NCBI GenBank assembly: GCA_004213025.1
Contig: SHBC01000002.1
Span: 12,598 to 76,597, forward strand
DNA: 64,000 nt
Reading direction: 5' to 3'
From: SAR116 cluster bacterium
GTDB taxonomy: Bacteria > Pseudomonadota > Alphaproteobacteria > Puniceispirillales > Puniceispirillaceae
Part shown: positions 18,915 through 27,160 of the stretch, piece by piece
Position numbering within the stretch: position 1 is the stretch's first letter
How the letters are laid out: every line of letters starts with the position of its first letter
The notes under the pieces: model-generated
Database searches by the model: none
Told to the model about the DNA's origin: nothing
What the model saw: the letters and a program-made list of their open reading frames with translations, nothing else
Made by a program: the position numbers and the translations under genes

Positions 18915-19834
18915 CCGGTTCGATATCCCGACATTTCGGCCTGCACCTCGGTCAGGATGCGCGCCGCCTCGGTGCCGGTGATCCGGGCGATGTCGTCCTG
19001 ATATTTCAACAGCACGCCCATCGTCGAATCGGCCTGGGCCGGATCAATGGCGACGCAGTCCAGTTCGACAAGCGCCTGCGCCCAGTCGATCGTCTCGGCA
19101 ACACCCGGGGCCTTGAACAGGTTCGCATCGCGAAGCTTGTGAACAAAACGTACCACCTGTTCGCTGAGATCGGCCGGCGCCTCGGGGGCGCGCCGTTTCA
19201 GGATGGCAAGCTCATCCTCCAGCGAGGGATAATCGACCCAGTGATAGAAACAGCGGCGCTTCAGCGCATCATGGATCTCGCGCGTCCGGTTCGAGGTGAT
19301 GATGACGATTGGCGGCGTGGCGGCCTCGATTGTGCCGAATTCCGGGATTGTCACCTGCCAGTCCGACAGGATTTCCAGCAGATAAGCCTCAAAGGCCTCA
19401 TCGGCGCGGTCCAGCTCGTCGATCAGCAGGACCGGCGCGCCGGCCTCGTCCGCGCGAAGCGCCTCGAGAAGCGGGCGTTCGATCAGGTTTTCCGCCGTGA
19501 AAAGATCGGCGCTCGACAGCTGGCCCTGACCGGCGCTCTGGATTTCCATCATCTGGCGGGCATAGTTCCATTCATAGGCGGCGGCGGCGATATCAAGTCC
19601 CTCATAGCATTGCAGGCGAATCAGGTTCCGGCCGAGAAGCGCCGCCAGCGTCTTTGCCACCTCGGTCTTGCCAACGCCCGCCTCACCTTCAAGAAACAGG
19701 GGGCGCTGCCGGCGAAGGGCGAGAAACAGGCTCACCGCAAGCCCTTCGGACAGGATGTAATCCTGCGCCGCCATCTCCTCGGTCAGCGATAACACCGTCT
19801 TTGGCGTATCTGGCTTTGGCGTATCTGGGTTCAT
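18911..19834 (-). CDS. coxD: CoxD-like MoxR-family AAA+ ATPase
   Basis: A MoxR-type AAA+ chaperone ATPase of 307 residues. Walker A GEAGVGKT is at about residues 50-57 and Walker B LLIDELDRA at about 131-139. The family segment ALKRRCFYHWVDYP is also present. It is the first gene of the minus-strand accessory operon (coxD-coxE-XdhC-cytidylyltransferase), divergent from coxSLM. The N-terminus carries a duplicated 5-residue unit (PDTPK) from a 15-bp tandem duplication beginning just after the start codon. Confidence 0.9.
   Translation of the reverse strand: MNPDTPKPDTPKTVLSLTEEMAAQDYILSEGLAVSLFLALRRQRPLFLEGEAGVGKTEVAKTLAALLGRNLIRLQCYEGLDIAAAAYEWNYARQMMEIQSAGQGQLSSADLFTAENLIERPLLEALRADEAGAPVLLIDELDRADEAFEAYLLEILSDWQVTIPEFGTIEAATPPIVIITSNRTREIHDALKRRCFYHWVDYPSLEDELAILKRRAPEAPADLSEQVVRFVHKLRDANLFKAPGVAETIDWAQALVELDCVAIDPAQADSTMGVLLKYQDDIARITGTEAARILTEVQAEMSGYRTG
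19799..19828. repeat. 15-bp tandem duplication at the coxD N-terminus
   Basis: Two perfect copies of CTTTGGCGTATCTGG, in frame within the first dozen codons of coxD. Confidence 0.93.
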
Positions 19835-20053
19835 CGGGTCCTCCTTGCGCCGCCAGCCGGCGCGTCGCCATCAACACCACCACACTACACCCGCTTCACA
19901 CGATGGGGGCGAGACGATTTGCCACCACCGCTACACGGAATTGTGCACACAAAACTGTTTACATGATGTTTGCAAGAATGGACGATATTCAAGAGTGCGC
20001 TTGCAAATCTGTAAAGACTGCAAAGAACGCGCTGTGAAATGAGGAGGAATGGA
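19835..20053. promoter_or_regulatory. Divergent cox regulatory region with two dyads
   Basis: A 219-bp region between divergent coxD and coxS, noticeably AT-richer than its flanks after 19910. It contains a short dyad TTGTG-CA-CACAA (19941-19952). A wider perfect 8-bp inverted repeat, TTTGCAAG (19969-19976) and CTTGCAAA (20000-20007), has arms about three helical turns apart. A related ACTGCAAAG lies at 20018-20026. These are good candidates for regulator binding sites controlling both operons. No clear -35/-10 pair is seen. Confidence 0.5.
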
Positions 20054-20521
20054 ATGACAACCGTAAGCCTTAGCTTGAACGGGAAGCAGGTCAGTGCAGA
20101 TGTGCCTGACAACACGCTTCTCGTCAATTTCATCAGGGAAACGATGAGCATGACAGGCACGCATGTCGGCTGCGATACCAGCCAGTGCGGCGCCTGTGTG
20201 GTTCATGTGGATGGCGAATCCGTGAAATCCTGCACCATGCTGGCCGCCGCCGCCGAAGGGGCGAGCGTCACGACGATCGAGGGAATCGCGCCTGGGGACG
20301 GGCTGCACCCGATGCAGCAGGCCTTTCATGAGAATCACGGATTGCAGTGCGGTTTCTGCACGCCGGGGATGGTCATGGCCGCCATTGAACTCGTCAAGGA
20401 CAACCCGAACCCGAGCGAGACCGAAATTCGTGAGGGACTTGAAGGTAACATCTGCCGCTGTACCGGATACCACAATATTGTGAAGTCCGTTCAGGCCGGC
20501 GCTAGAATGATGGGAGAATAA
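20054..20521 (+). CDS. coxS: CO-dehydrogenase-like small subunit, 2 x [2Fe-2S] (CoxS)
   Basis: The iron-sulfur subunit of a xanthine-oxidase-family hydroxylase, 155 residues. The plant-type cluster ligands (C-x4-C-x2-C-x11-C around CDTSQCGAC and KSC) and the second cluster (CGFC ... CRCTGY) are complete. The start at 20054 is chosen because GAGGAGGAA ends a few bases before it. An in-frame ATG 15 bp upstream falls before this ribosome-binding site. It is followed by coxL after 3 bp. Gene order S-L-M is typical of form II clusters. Form I uses M-S-L. Confidence 0.96.
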   Translation: MTTVSLSLNGKQVSADVPDNTLLVNFIRETMSMTGTHVGCDTSQCGACVVHVDGESVKSCTMLAAAAEGASVTTIEGIAPGDGLHPMQQAFHENHGLQCGFCTPGMVMAAIELVKDNPNPSETEIREGLEGNICRCTGYHNIVKSVQAGARMMGE

Positions 20522-20524
20522 GAA

Positions 20525-22909
20525 ATGCCAGAGGGAAGCACCAAAGACGGTATCGGCGCCTCGCTGCGCCGCAAGGAAGACAAGCGGTTCCTGACCGGGT
20601 CCGGCCGTTACACGGCTGATATCACCCGTCCGGGCCAGCTCCACGTACATTTCATCCGCTCGGTCCATGCGCATGCCAACATCAAGGCCATCCGCACCGA
20701 TGCCGCCGAGGCGGCCGAAGGTGTGGTTGCCATCTATACTGGCGAGCATGTCGCCGCTGATGGCATTGGCGGCCCGATCTGTGGCTGGGTTGTGACGAAC
20801 CGTGACGGCTCGCCAACCAACGAGCCACCGCATCCGATCCTGGCGAATGGCACGGTGCGCTATGTCGGCGACCATGTCGTGGCGGTGATTGCCGAGACCC
20901 TCGAGCAGGCGATGAACGCCGCCGAGCTGGTCGAGATTGATTATGAGGTGCTGGCACCTGTTGTCGATCTGGCAAATGCCGAGTCCGGCGCGCAGCTTCA
21001 CGAGAATGTGCCGAACAACATGTATTTCGACTTCGAACTCGGTGACGAGGCGGCGGCAACGGCGGCGCTTGATTCGGCGGCAACAATCGTCGAGCTGGAA
21101 GTGCGCAACAACCGGCTGATCCCGAATGCCATGGAGCCGCGGGCGGCGCTGGCGGAATATGATCCGATCGACGATGCCTATACGCTGTTCACGACCTCGC
21201 AGAACCCGCATCTGACGCGGCTTGTGATCGGGGCCTTCATGCTCAGCATTCCGGAATCCAAACTCCGCGTCGTCGCGCCTGATGTCGGCGGCGGTTTCGG
21301 ATCGAAGATCTATGTCTATCCCGAGGAGGCTGTCTGCACCTGGGCCAGCAAGAAGCTGAAGCGCCCGATCAAATGGACGGCCGACCGCACCGAGGCATTC
21401 CTCGCCGACGCGCATGGCCGGGACCATATCAACAAGATCCGGATGGGGCTCGACAAGGATAATCGGATCACCGGTCTGCGGGTCGATACACTTGCCAATC
21501 TTGGCGCGTATCTTGGCGCGTTTTCGGTGGTCACGCCGACAATACTTCACGCCCCGCTTCTGTCTGGCTGCTACCAGATCCCTGCCATCTACACCAATGT
21601 GAAAGGCATGGCGACGACGACCGCCCGCGTGGACGCCTATCGCGGCGCAGGTCGCCCCGAGGCCACCTACCTTCTGGAGAGGGTGATGGACACCGCGGCA
21701 CGTCAGGTCGGCATGGACCCGGCCGAGTTCCGGCGTCTGAACTTCATCCCGAAGGACGCCTTCCCCTACCAGACACCGGTGGCACTGCAATATGACATCG
21801 GTGACTATGAGCCGCCGCTGGACAAGGCGATGGAGATGATCGACTACAAGGGCTTTGAGGCCCGCCGTGCCGAGGCCGCCACGCGTGGCAAATATCGCGG
21901 CATCGGCCTGTCGAGCTATATCGAGGCCTGCGGCATCGCACCGTCGGCGGTTGCCGGCGCGCTTGGCGCACGGGTCGGGCTGTATGAATCGGCAACGGTC
22001 CGGGTCGACCCGACCGGCACTGTCAATGTGTTCACCGGCTCGCATAGCCATGGCCAGGGCCATGACACCACCTTCGCCCAGATCGTCGCCGACAAGCTCG
22101 GCATCGGTGTTAACAGCGTCGAGATCATCCATGGCGATTCGGACCGCATTCCGTTCGGCATGGGAACCTACGGCTCGCGCTCGCTTGCCGTTGGCGGCGC
22201 GGCCATCGCCAAGGCTGTCGACAAGGTGGTCGACAAGGCGAAGATCATCGCCGCGCATCTGATGGAGGCTGCCGATGCCGATGTGGTGTTTGCCGATGGC
22301 AAGTTCACCGTCGCCGGCACCGACACCGAGAAGGGATTTGGCGAGATCGCGCTGGCGGCCTATGTGCCGCATAATTATCCGCATGACCGGCTGGAGCCGG
22401 GACTTGAGGAGACAGCGTTCTATGACCCGCTGAACTTCACCTACCCGTCGGGAACGCATATCGCCGAGGTCGAGATCGATCCATCAACAGGCGTTGTCGA
22501 GCTTGTCGACTGGGCCTGCTGTGATGATTTCGGCAATCTGATCAACCCGATGATTGTCGAGGGTCAGGTTCATGGCGGCATCGCCCAGGGGGTTGGCCAG
22601 GCGCTTCTGGAAAACGCCCATTATGACGAGACAGGCCAGCTGATCACGGCGTCCTACATGGATTACTGCATGCCGCGCGCCGATGATCTGCCGAATTTCA
22701 AGGTCGATTACACGGTGACTGCCTGTACGCATAATGATCTCGGGGTCAAGGGATGCGGCGAGGCCGGGGCCATTGCCTCGCCACCGGCGCTGATCAACGC
22801 CGTGATCGACGCGCTGGCGCCACTTGGCATCACCGACATGTCGATGCCGGCATCGCCCGAAAAGGTCTGGCGCGCGATCAATGACGCCCAGGCCGAAGCG
22901 GCAGAATAA
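20525..22909 (+). CDS. coxL: Form II CO-dehydrogenase-like large (molybdenum) subunit (CoxL family)
   Basis: A molybdopterin-cytosine-dinucleotide-binding catalytic subunit, 794 residues. The active-site loop reads AYRGAGR at residues 371-377. True CO dehydrogenases (form I) have AYRCSFR, whose Cys binds copper. Here that Cys is absent, so the enzyme belongs to form II, whose substrate is not established and for which CO oxidation is doubtful. The general-base glutamate of the family is present (GCGEAG, E746), as are the Mo-binding loops ([20 protein letters not shown]). It lies between coxS (3 bp) and coxM (11 bp). Substrate candidates are purines, aldehydes or other heteroaromatics. Confidence 0.93.
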   Translation: MPEGSTKDGIGASLRRKEDKRFLTGSGRYTADITRPGQLHVHFIRSVHAHANIKAIRTDAAEAAEGVVAIYTGEHVAADGIGGPICGWVVTNRDGSPTNEPPHPILANGTVRYVGDHVVAVIAETLEQAMNAAELVEIDYEVLAPVVDLANAESGAQLHENVPNNMYFDFELGDEAAATAALDSAATIVELEVRNNRLIPNAMEPRAALAEYDPIDDAYTLFTTSQNPHLTRLVIGAFMLSIPESKLRVVAPDVGGGFGSKIYVYPEEAVCTWASKKLKRPIKWTADRTEAFLADAHGRDHINKIRMGLDKDNRITGLRVDTLANLGAYLGAFSVVTPTILHAPLLSGCYQIPAIYTNVKGMATTTARVDAYRGAGRPEATYLLERVMDTAARQVGMDPAEFRRLNFIPKDAFPYQTPVALQYDIGDYEPPLDKAMEMIDYKGFEARRAEAATRGKYRGIGLSSYIEACGIAPSAVAGALGARVGLYESATVRVDPTGTVNVFTGSHSHGQGHDTTFAQIVADKLGIGVNSVEIIHGDSDRIPFGMGTYGSRSLAVGGAAIAKAVDKVVDKAKIIAAHLMEAADADVVFADGKFTVAGTDTEKGFGEIALAAYVPHNYPHDRLEPGLEETAFYDPLNFTYPSGTHIAEVEIDPSTGVVELVDWACCDDFGNLINPMIVEGQVHGGIAQGVGQALLENAHYDETGQLITASYMDYCMPRADDLPNFKVDYTVTACTHNDLGVKGCGEAGAIASPPALINAVIDALAPLGITDMSMPASPEKVWRAINDAQAEAAE

Positions 22910-22920
22910 GGAGGACTATC

Positions 22921-23706
22921 ATGCATCACACAACCTATGTGAAAGCCAGCAGCGTCGATGACGCCACCGCGAAAATGGCTGATGGCGGCCAGCTTCTTGC
23001 CGGCGGCATGACGCTGATCCCGACGATGAAACAGCGGCTTGCCAGCCCCGAGATGGTGGTTGACCTTGCCGGTTGCGGACTCTCCGGGATCGAGGACAGG
23101 GGCGATTCGGTGCGGATCGGCGCGATGACACGGCATGCCGATGTGGCCGCGTCCGATCTTGTGCAGAGTGCCGTTCCGGCGCTGGCGGCGCTTGCCGGCG
23201 GCATCGGCGACCGCCAGGTCCGCAATTGCGGCACCATCGGCGGGTCGGTGGCCAATAACGACCCGTCCGCCTGCTATCCGGCGGCGGTGCTTGGCCTTGG
23301 CGGCACTGTCCATACCAGCAAGCGCGATATCGCGGCCGATGAGTTCTTCACCGGCATGTTCGAGACGGCGCTTGATGAGGACGAGATGATCACCGCGGTC
23401 AGCTTTCCGAAAACCGGCAAGGCGGCCTATGTCAAATTCCCCAACCCGGCGTCACGCTACGCGATGGTCGGGGTGTTTGTCGCCAGCACCGGAGCCGGAA
23501 CACGCGTTGCCGTGACCGGCGCCGGCAGTGACGGTGTCTTCCGCCATGGCGAGATGGAGTCCGCGCTTGATAACAGCTTTGGCGCCGACTCGCTTGACGG
23601 GATCGCCGTCGATGCCGATGAGATGATCAGCGATATCCACGCCTCTGGCGATTATCGCGCGCATCTCGTCCGCGAGATTGCGAAACGCGCGGTGGCTGCC
23701 TGCTGA
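22921..23706 (+). CDS. coxM: CO-dehydrogenase-like medium subunit, FAD-binding (CoxM)
   Basis: The flavoprotein subunit that passes electrons from the Fe-S clusters to an acceptor. The 261 residues include the FAD-binding AGGMTLIP near the N-terminus and TIGGSVANNDPSACYP, both characteristic of the CoxM/XdhB family. AGGAGG lies just before the ATG. It is the last gene of coxSLM and is followed by an intrinsic terminator. No CoxG homologue lies in the window. Confidence 0.94.
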   Translation: MHHTTYVKASSVDDATAKMADGGQLLAGGMTLIPTMKQRLASPEMVVDLAGCGLSGIEDRGDSVRIGAMTRHADVAASDLVQSAVPALAALAGGIGDRQVRNCGTIGGSVANNDPSACYPAAVLGLGGTVHTSKRDIAADEFFTGMFETALDEDEMITAVSFPKTGKAAYVKFPNPASRYAMVGVFVASTGAGTRVAVTGAGSDGVFRHGEMESALDNSFGADSLDGIAVDADEMISDIHASGDYRAHLVREIAKRAVAAC

Positions 23707-23748
23707 ACCTGGCGGAAAGCTGTTGAAATGACGGCAATTGAAATGACG

Positions 23749-23775
23749 AAGGGGCGGGACATCCCGCCCCTTTTT
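23749..23775 (+). terminator. Rho-independent terminator of coxSLM
   Basis: GGGGCGGGA (23751-23759) and TCCCGCCCC (23762-23770) form a GC-rich hairpin followed by five T, 43 bp after the coxM stop. Confidence 0.92.
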
Positions 23776-23786
23776 GTTTGCCACTA

Positions 23787-23828
23787 TCCGCTCTGGTCAA
23801 TCCGCTCTGGTCAATCCGCTCGGGTCAT
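23787..23828. repeat. 14-bp tandem repeat, 3 copies
   Basis: TCCGCTCTGGTCAA is repeated (third copy slightly diverged), between the cox terminator and the 3' end of the tRNA-Gly gene. Confidence 0.9.
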
Positions 23829-23839
23829 GTTCTGGAAAC

Positions 23840-23915
23840 TGGAGCGGGCGACGGGGTTCGAACCCGCGACCCCGAGCTTGGGAAGCTCGTGCTCTACCAA
23901 CTGAGCTACACCCGC
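23840..23915 (-). tRNA. tRNA-Gly (anticodon CCC)
   Basis: A full cloverleaf can be drawn on the minus strand. The 7-bp acceptor stem starts GCGGGTG, the D-arm contains AGCTCAGTTGG, and the anticodon stem CGAGC/GCTCG encloses loop TTCCCAA (anticodon CCC, reading GGG). The T-arm contains GGTTCGAACCC, and an encoded CCA ends the 76-nt gene. No attachment-site duplication or integrase accompanies it. Confidence 0.97.
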
Positions 23916-24108
23916 ATGAGTGCCAGATTAGAGGTTGCGACGATGAAGGCAAGGTCTTTTGCCCGGCACGCCGGTCCAGCAGAAACAGGCCGGTGACGCC
24001 TAACCTGTTGCCTTACCCGGCCTTTAACGCCATATAGGCTGAGGTGAAACGGCGTCTTGCGAGGGCGCCCCCGGACGATCGATTGCGCGGGCCATGACGA
24101 GGAATGCG

Positions 24109-24771
24109 ATGACACCATACGATAACGGGACCGACAGGAACGGCTCCGACAGGAACGGCACCGGCAAGGCCGCCAAGCCGGCCAATGCACGGCAAGCAGC
24201 CGCGCGCCCAACGCGCGACGAGGCCGAGGCCGCCGTCGAGACATTGCTCCGCTGGATGGGCGAATCGCCAGCGCGCGAGGGGCTGGTCGACACACCGGCC
24301 CGGGTCGTGCGCGCCTGGGAGGAGTTCTGTTCCGGTTATGGTGAGGATCCCGCCGCGCTGCTGAACAGCACCTTCGAAGAGGTCGAGGGTTATGATGACA
24401 TGGTGATGCTCCGCTCGATCCGCATGGAGAGCCATTGCGAACACCATCTCGTGCCGATCCTCGGCACCGCCCATATCGCCTATCTTCCCGACCAGCGCGT
24501 TGTCGGTATTTCAAAGCTGGCCCGCGTTCTGGACAGTTTCGCCCACCGCCTGCAGACACAGGAAACGCTGACCGCGCAGGTTGCCGACTGCATCCAGACG
24601 GCGCTGCAGCCGCGCGGGGTGGCGGTGCTAATCGACGCGCAGCATCAATGCATGACGACCCGCGGCGTTCACAAGCCGGATGTATCGATGGTCACGACCA
24701 GCTTCACCGGTGCCTTTCAGGATGACCGCGATCTTCGTGACAGGTTCCTCAGCGAGGCACGGCGCGGCTAG
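24109..24771 (+). CDS. folE: GTP cyclohydrolase I
   Basis: Converts GTP to 7,8-dihydroneopterin triphosphate, the first step of tetrahydrofolate synthesis. Later, folB lies at 50.3 kb and folD at 39 kb. The catalytic core is clear: SHCEHHLVPI with zinc ligands, GISKLARVLDSFAHRLQTQE, and QHQCMTTRG. The start at 24109 follows GAGGA by five bases. An ATG 15 bp upstream is less well placed. The first about 25 residues are a variable Asn/Gly/Asp-rich tail including a duplicated 5-residue unit (DRNGS/DRNGT). Confidence 0.96.
   Translation: MTPYDNGTDRNGSDRNGTGKAAKPANARQAAARPTRDEAEAAVETLLRWMGESPAREGLVDTPARVVRAWEEFCSGYGEDPAALLNSTFEEVEGYDDMVMLRSIRMESHCEHHLVPILGTAHIAYLPDQRVVGISKLARVLDSFAHRLQTQETLTAQVADCIQTALQPRGVAVLIDAQHQCMTTRGVHKPDVSMVTTSFTGAFQDDRDLRDRFLSEARRG
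24131..24160. repeat. 15-bp tandem duplication in the folE N-terminus
   Basis: CCGACAGGAACGGCT and CCGACAGGAACGGCA stand head to tail, in frame, and encode Asp-Arg-Asn-Gly-containing repeats. Confidence 0.9.
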
Positions 24772-24840
24772 CCAGCACCGGCCGCAGCGGGTTAACGACC
24801 GACAGCGGCCACCACGGCGATCATTTCACCGCTCATCCCG

Positions 24841-24895
24841 GAATTATCTGGGAATTATCTGATAATTATCCGGCAATTACCCGGTAGTTATCTGG
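24841..24895. repeat. 11-bp tandem array, 5 copies, AT-rich
   Basis: Five units related to GAATTATCTGG (GAATTATCTGG, GAATTATCTGA, TAATTATCCGG, CAATTACCCGG, TAGTTATCTGG) between folE and the potassium transporter gene. The period is about one helical turn, so the AATTA blocks lie on one face of the DNA. Confidence 0.92.
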
Positions 24896-24984
24896 GCCTC
24901 CGATTTTTTGTGTGACCTTGCGGGGTGATCGTCTATGCTTCCGGGAACTTGGCCCGCAAACTGGGAAAAACGGGTGCCCGAGAC

Positions 24985-26430
24985 ATGATCCTCTCACCGG
25001 TCCTGAACATCCTCGGCCTGCTGACCACCATTCTGGGGGCGGCAATGCTGATCCCGATGTGTGTCGATCTGTATTTCGGGTCGTCCGATTGGCAGGTTTT
25101 CGCGCTGTCGGCGCTTCTGACAGCCTTTGTCGGTGTGTCGGTATGGCTTGCCACCTCGCAGCGCGAGGGTTTCGATCTTGGCCTGCGGCAGGCATTCCTG
25201 CTGACCAACGGGTCCTGGATCTCGATCGGCATTTTCGGCGCGCTGCCCTTCATGTTCAGCGAATTGGAGCTCAGCCTCACCGACGCCATATTCGAATCGG
25301 TGTCGGGAATCACCACCACCGGTTCGACCGTTCTGCAGAGCATCGAGATGGCGTCCCCTGGCATCCTGATCTGGCGGGCCCTGCTGCAATGGCTTGGCGG
25401 GGTTGGAATCATCGTCATGGCGATGGCCGTGCTGCCGATGCTGTCGGTTGGTGGGATGCAGCTGTTTCGCACCGAATCCTATGACACCGCTGACAAGGTC
25501 GTGCCGCGCGCGACCCAGCTTGCCGGCGGTATCGGGCTTGTCTATGCCGGGTTGACGGCGACATGGGCGATCATGCTGTCGGTCGCCGGGATGAGCAATT
25601 TCGACGCTGTCGCGCATGCCATGACGACAATCGCCACCGGCGGTTATTCAACACGGACAGCCTCGATTGCGGCCTTTGATTCGGTGGCCATCGAATGGAT
25701 CATCATCTTCGGCATGATCGTTGGCAGCCTGCCATTCGCGCATTATCTGGCGATGGTTCGCGGCGGCTGGCGGCCACTTCTGCAGGACCCGCAGGTGCGC
25801 TGGTTCCTGGCCCTTCTGGCGTCGGTGGTTCTGGTGCTGATCTGGTTCCTGAGCAAGGACGGCATGCCGGTTACCGTCGCCATCCGCCAGGCAAGCTTCA
25901 ACGCCGTCTCGATCATGACCGGCACCGGCTATGGAAGCGCGAACTTCTCGGCCTGGGGCGGGTTTGCCTCTACCCTGCTGCTGATCACAATGTTCATCGG
26001 CGGCTGCGGCGGCTCGACAACCTGCGGCATCAAGATGTTTCGCCTGCAGGTGCTGGCGACAACGGCACGCGTGCAGATCGGCCGCCTGTTGCGCCCGCAT
26101 GCGGTGATTCTTGCCTATTACAACCGCCGGCCGGTGGCGAACGAGGTGATGGATTCGGTAATGGGGTTCTTCTACCTCTACATCATCTGTTTTGTCGTCC
26201 TGGCGATCCTGCTTGGCGCCCTTGGCCTTGATTTCATCACCGCCCTGTCAGGTGCGGCAACCTCGATCAGCAATGTCGGGCCGGGGCTTGGCAATCTGAT
26301 CGGCGCCGAGGGCAATTTCTCGTCACTGCCGGATCTGGCGAAGTGGATCATGGCATTCGGCATGCTGCTTGGCCGGCTTGAACTGTTCACCGTCCTGGTG
26401 ATGCTGAACCCGGGCTTCTGGCGCCGCTAG
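24985..26430 (+). CDS. trkH: Trk-type potassium uptake protein, TrkH/TrkG family
   Basis: An integral membrane K+ transporter subunit that needs a TrkA-type NAD-binding regulator (not in the window). The four pore-loop repeats are visible as SGITTTGSTVL, MTTIATGGYSTR, SIMTGTGYGSANF and ATSISNVGPGLG. Multiple transmembrane segments run throughout and GGCGGSTTCGIKMFR is a strong TrkH signature. The ATG at 24985 (MILSPVLNILGLL) is chosen. A GTG 20 codons upstream (24925) keeps the frame open and cannot be excluded, since neither has a strong ribosome-binding site. It converges on a lipoprotein gene. Confidence 0.93.
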   Translation: MILSPVLNILGLLTTILGAAMLIPMCVDLYFGSSDWQVFALSALLTAFVGVSVWLATSQREGFDLGLRQAFLLTNGSWISIGIFGALPFMFSELELSLTDAIFESVSGITTTGSTVLQSIEMASPGILIWRALLQWLGGVGIIVMAMAVLPMLSVGGMQLFRTESYDTADKVVPRATQLAGGIGLVYAGLTATWAIMLSVAGMSNFDAVAHAMTTIATGGYSTRTASIAAFDSVAIEWIIIFGMIVGSLPFAHYLAMVRGGWRPLLQDPQVRWFLALLASVVLVLIWFLSKDGMPVTVAIRQASFNAVSIMTGTGYGSANFSAWGGFASTLLLITMFIGGCGGSTTCGIKMFRLQVLATTARVQIGRLLRPHAVILAYYNRRPVANEVMDSVMGFFYLYIICFVVLAILLGALGLDFITALSGAATSISNVGPGLGNLIGAEGNFSSLPDLAKWIMAFGMLLGRLELFTVLVMLNPGFWRR

Positions 26431-26469
26431 ACGGATTTTCCGCCGCGTTCCCCGCGGGAGACTATTCCC

Positions 26470-26520
26470 AGGGAAGGATAACCCCTAAGGAAGGATAACC
26501 CCTAGGGAAGGATAACATTA
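26470..26520. repeat. 17-bp tandem repeat, 3 copies, spanning a stop codon
   Basis: Units AGGGAAGGATAACCCCT, AAGGAAGGATAACCCCT and AGGGAAGGATAACATTA. The third unit encodes the C-terminus of the lipoprotein gene on the minus strand, and the stop codon lies at the junction with the second. Confidence 0.92.
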
Positions 26521-27092
26521 TTGAGCTTGGCAAGCTCGGTCCGGGCCTGGCTGTCCAGCCCGGAAAGCGCTTTGTTCAGACAGGCATTCACCGCGCGCTG
26601 CACATCATTCGCCGAGGATGATTCCGGGATTGTCACCGAATGTGATGCCGCCAGCTTGATCATCGCCTGCGACCCGCCAACAGGCTGCAGCCACATCAGC
26701 TGGGCCTCGAACTCGACCCTGATCTCGCTGTCCTGCTGGTCGGTCAGCGCATTCGCAAGCCCGGTCTGCGGTGGCAGCTTGACCTTGGTGACAGCGGCGC
26801 GGGTGATGTCGAGAATCATCTCGCCGCTGCCGCCTGCCGGCAACAGCACCTGTGTCGCCCATTGCGAGACGAGATTGCCGGGATAGGGTTGCTGCAGGTG
26901 CCCGATATAGGGAGGCTTGATCGGCATCTCCCAGTTTTCGATGATCTCGAGCTGGCGCGCGTTGAGCGGCAGCGCCTCGAACCCGGCGGATTTTACAGAC
27001 ACTGGCTGCGGCGGCGGCGATGAGGCCGTCGTGCAGGCCGCAAGGGCCAGTGACAGCATCAGCATCGGTATGGTCAACACACGCTTCGGCAT
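26502..27092 (-). CDS. Putative outer-membrane/periplasmic lipoprotein of unknown function
   Basis: A 196-residue protein. The start MPKRVLTIPMLMLSLALAACTT has a lipoprotein signal peptide with a LAAC lipobox, so the mature protein would be acylated at Cys and exported. The ATG at 27092 is chosen because it gives this signal, with GGGGAG upstream. The mature part has no motif I recognise. It looks like a single mixed alpha/beta domain (EMILDITRAAVTKVKLPP; IRVEFEAQLMWLQPVGG). It is the first minus-strand gene after convergent trkH and lies 68 bp downstream of hslO. The C-terminal codons are part of a 17-bp tandem repeat. Confidence 0.7.
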   Translation of the reverse strand: MPKRVLTIPMLMLSLALAACTTASSPPPQPVSVKSAGFEALPLNARQLEIIENWEMPIKPPYIGHLQQPYPGNLVSQWATQVLLPAGGSGEMILDITRAAVTKVKLPPQTGLANALTDQQDSEIRVEFEAQLMWLQPVGGSQAMIKLAASHSVTIPESSSANDVQRAVNACLNKALSGLDSQARTELAKLNNVILP

Positions 27093-27160
27093 CAGTTGGC
27101 ATCTCCCCATTCAAAGGCCTTTCATGCCTACAACAAGAAGGCGGCATGAATATGGCGATG

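Noticed and set aside
19931..22459. An 842-codon open frame antisense to coxS/coxL
   Set aside because: It mirrors the CoxS/CoxL coding sequence, is rich in His/Arg as expected of a shadow frame, and shows no domain.
20054..23706. True aerobic CO dehydrogenase (form I)
   Set aside because: The Cu-binding AYRCSFR loop is replaced by AYRGAGR and gene order is S-L-M, both form II traits.
23787..23915. tRNA-Gly with flanking direct repeats as an integration (att) site
   Set aside because: The repeats are a local 14-bp tandem array outside the tRNA, no copy of the tRNA 3' end is seen elsewhere in the window, and no integrase or island genes follow.
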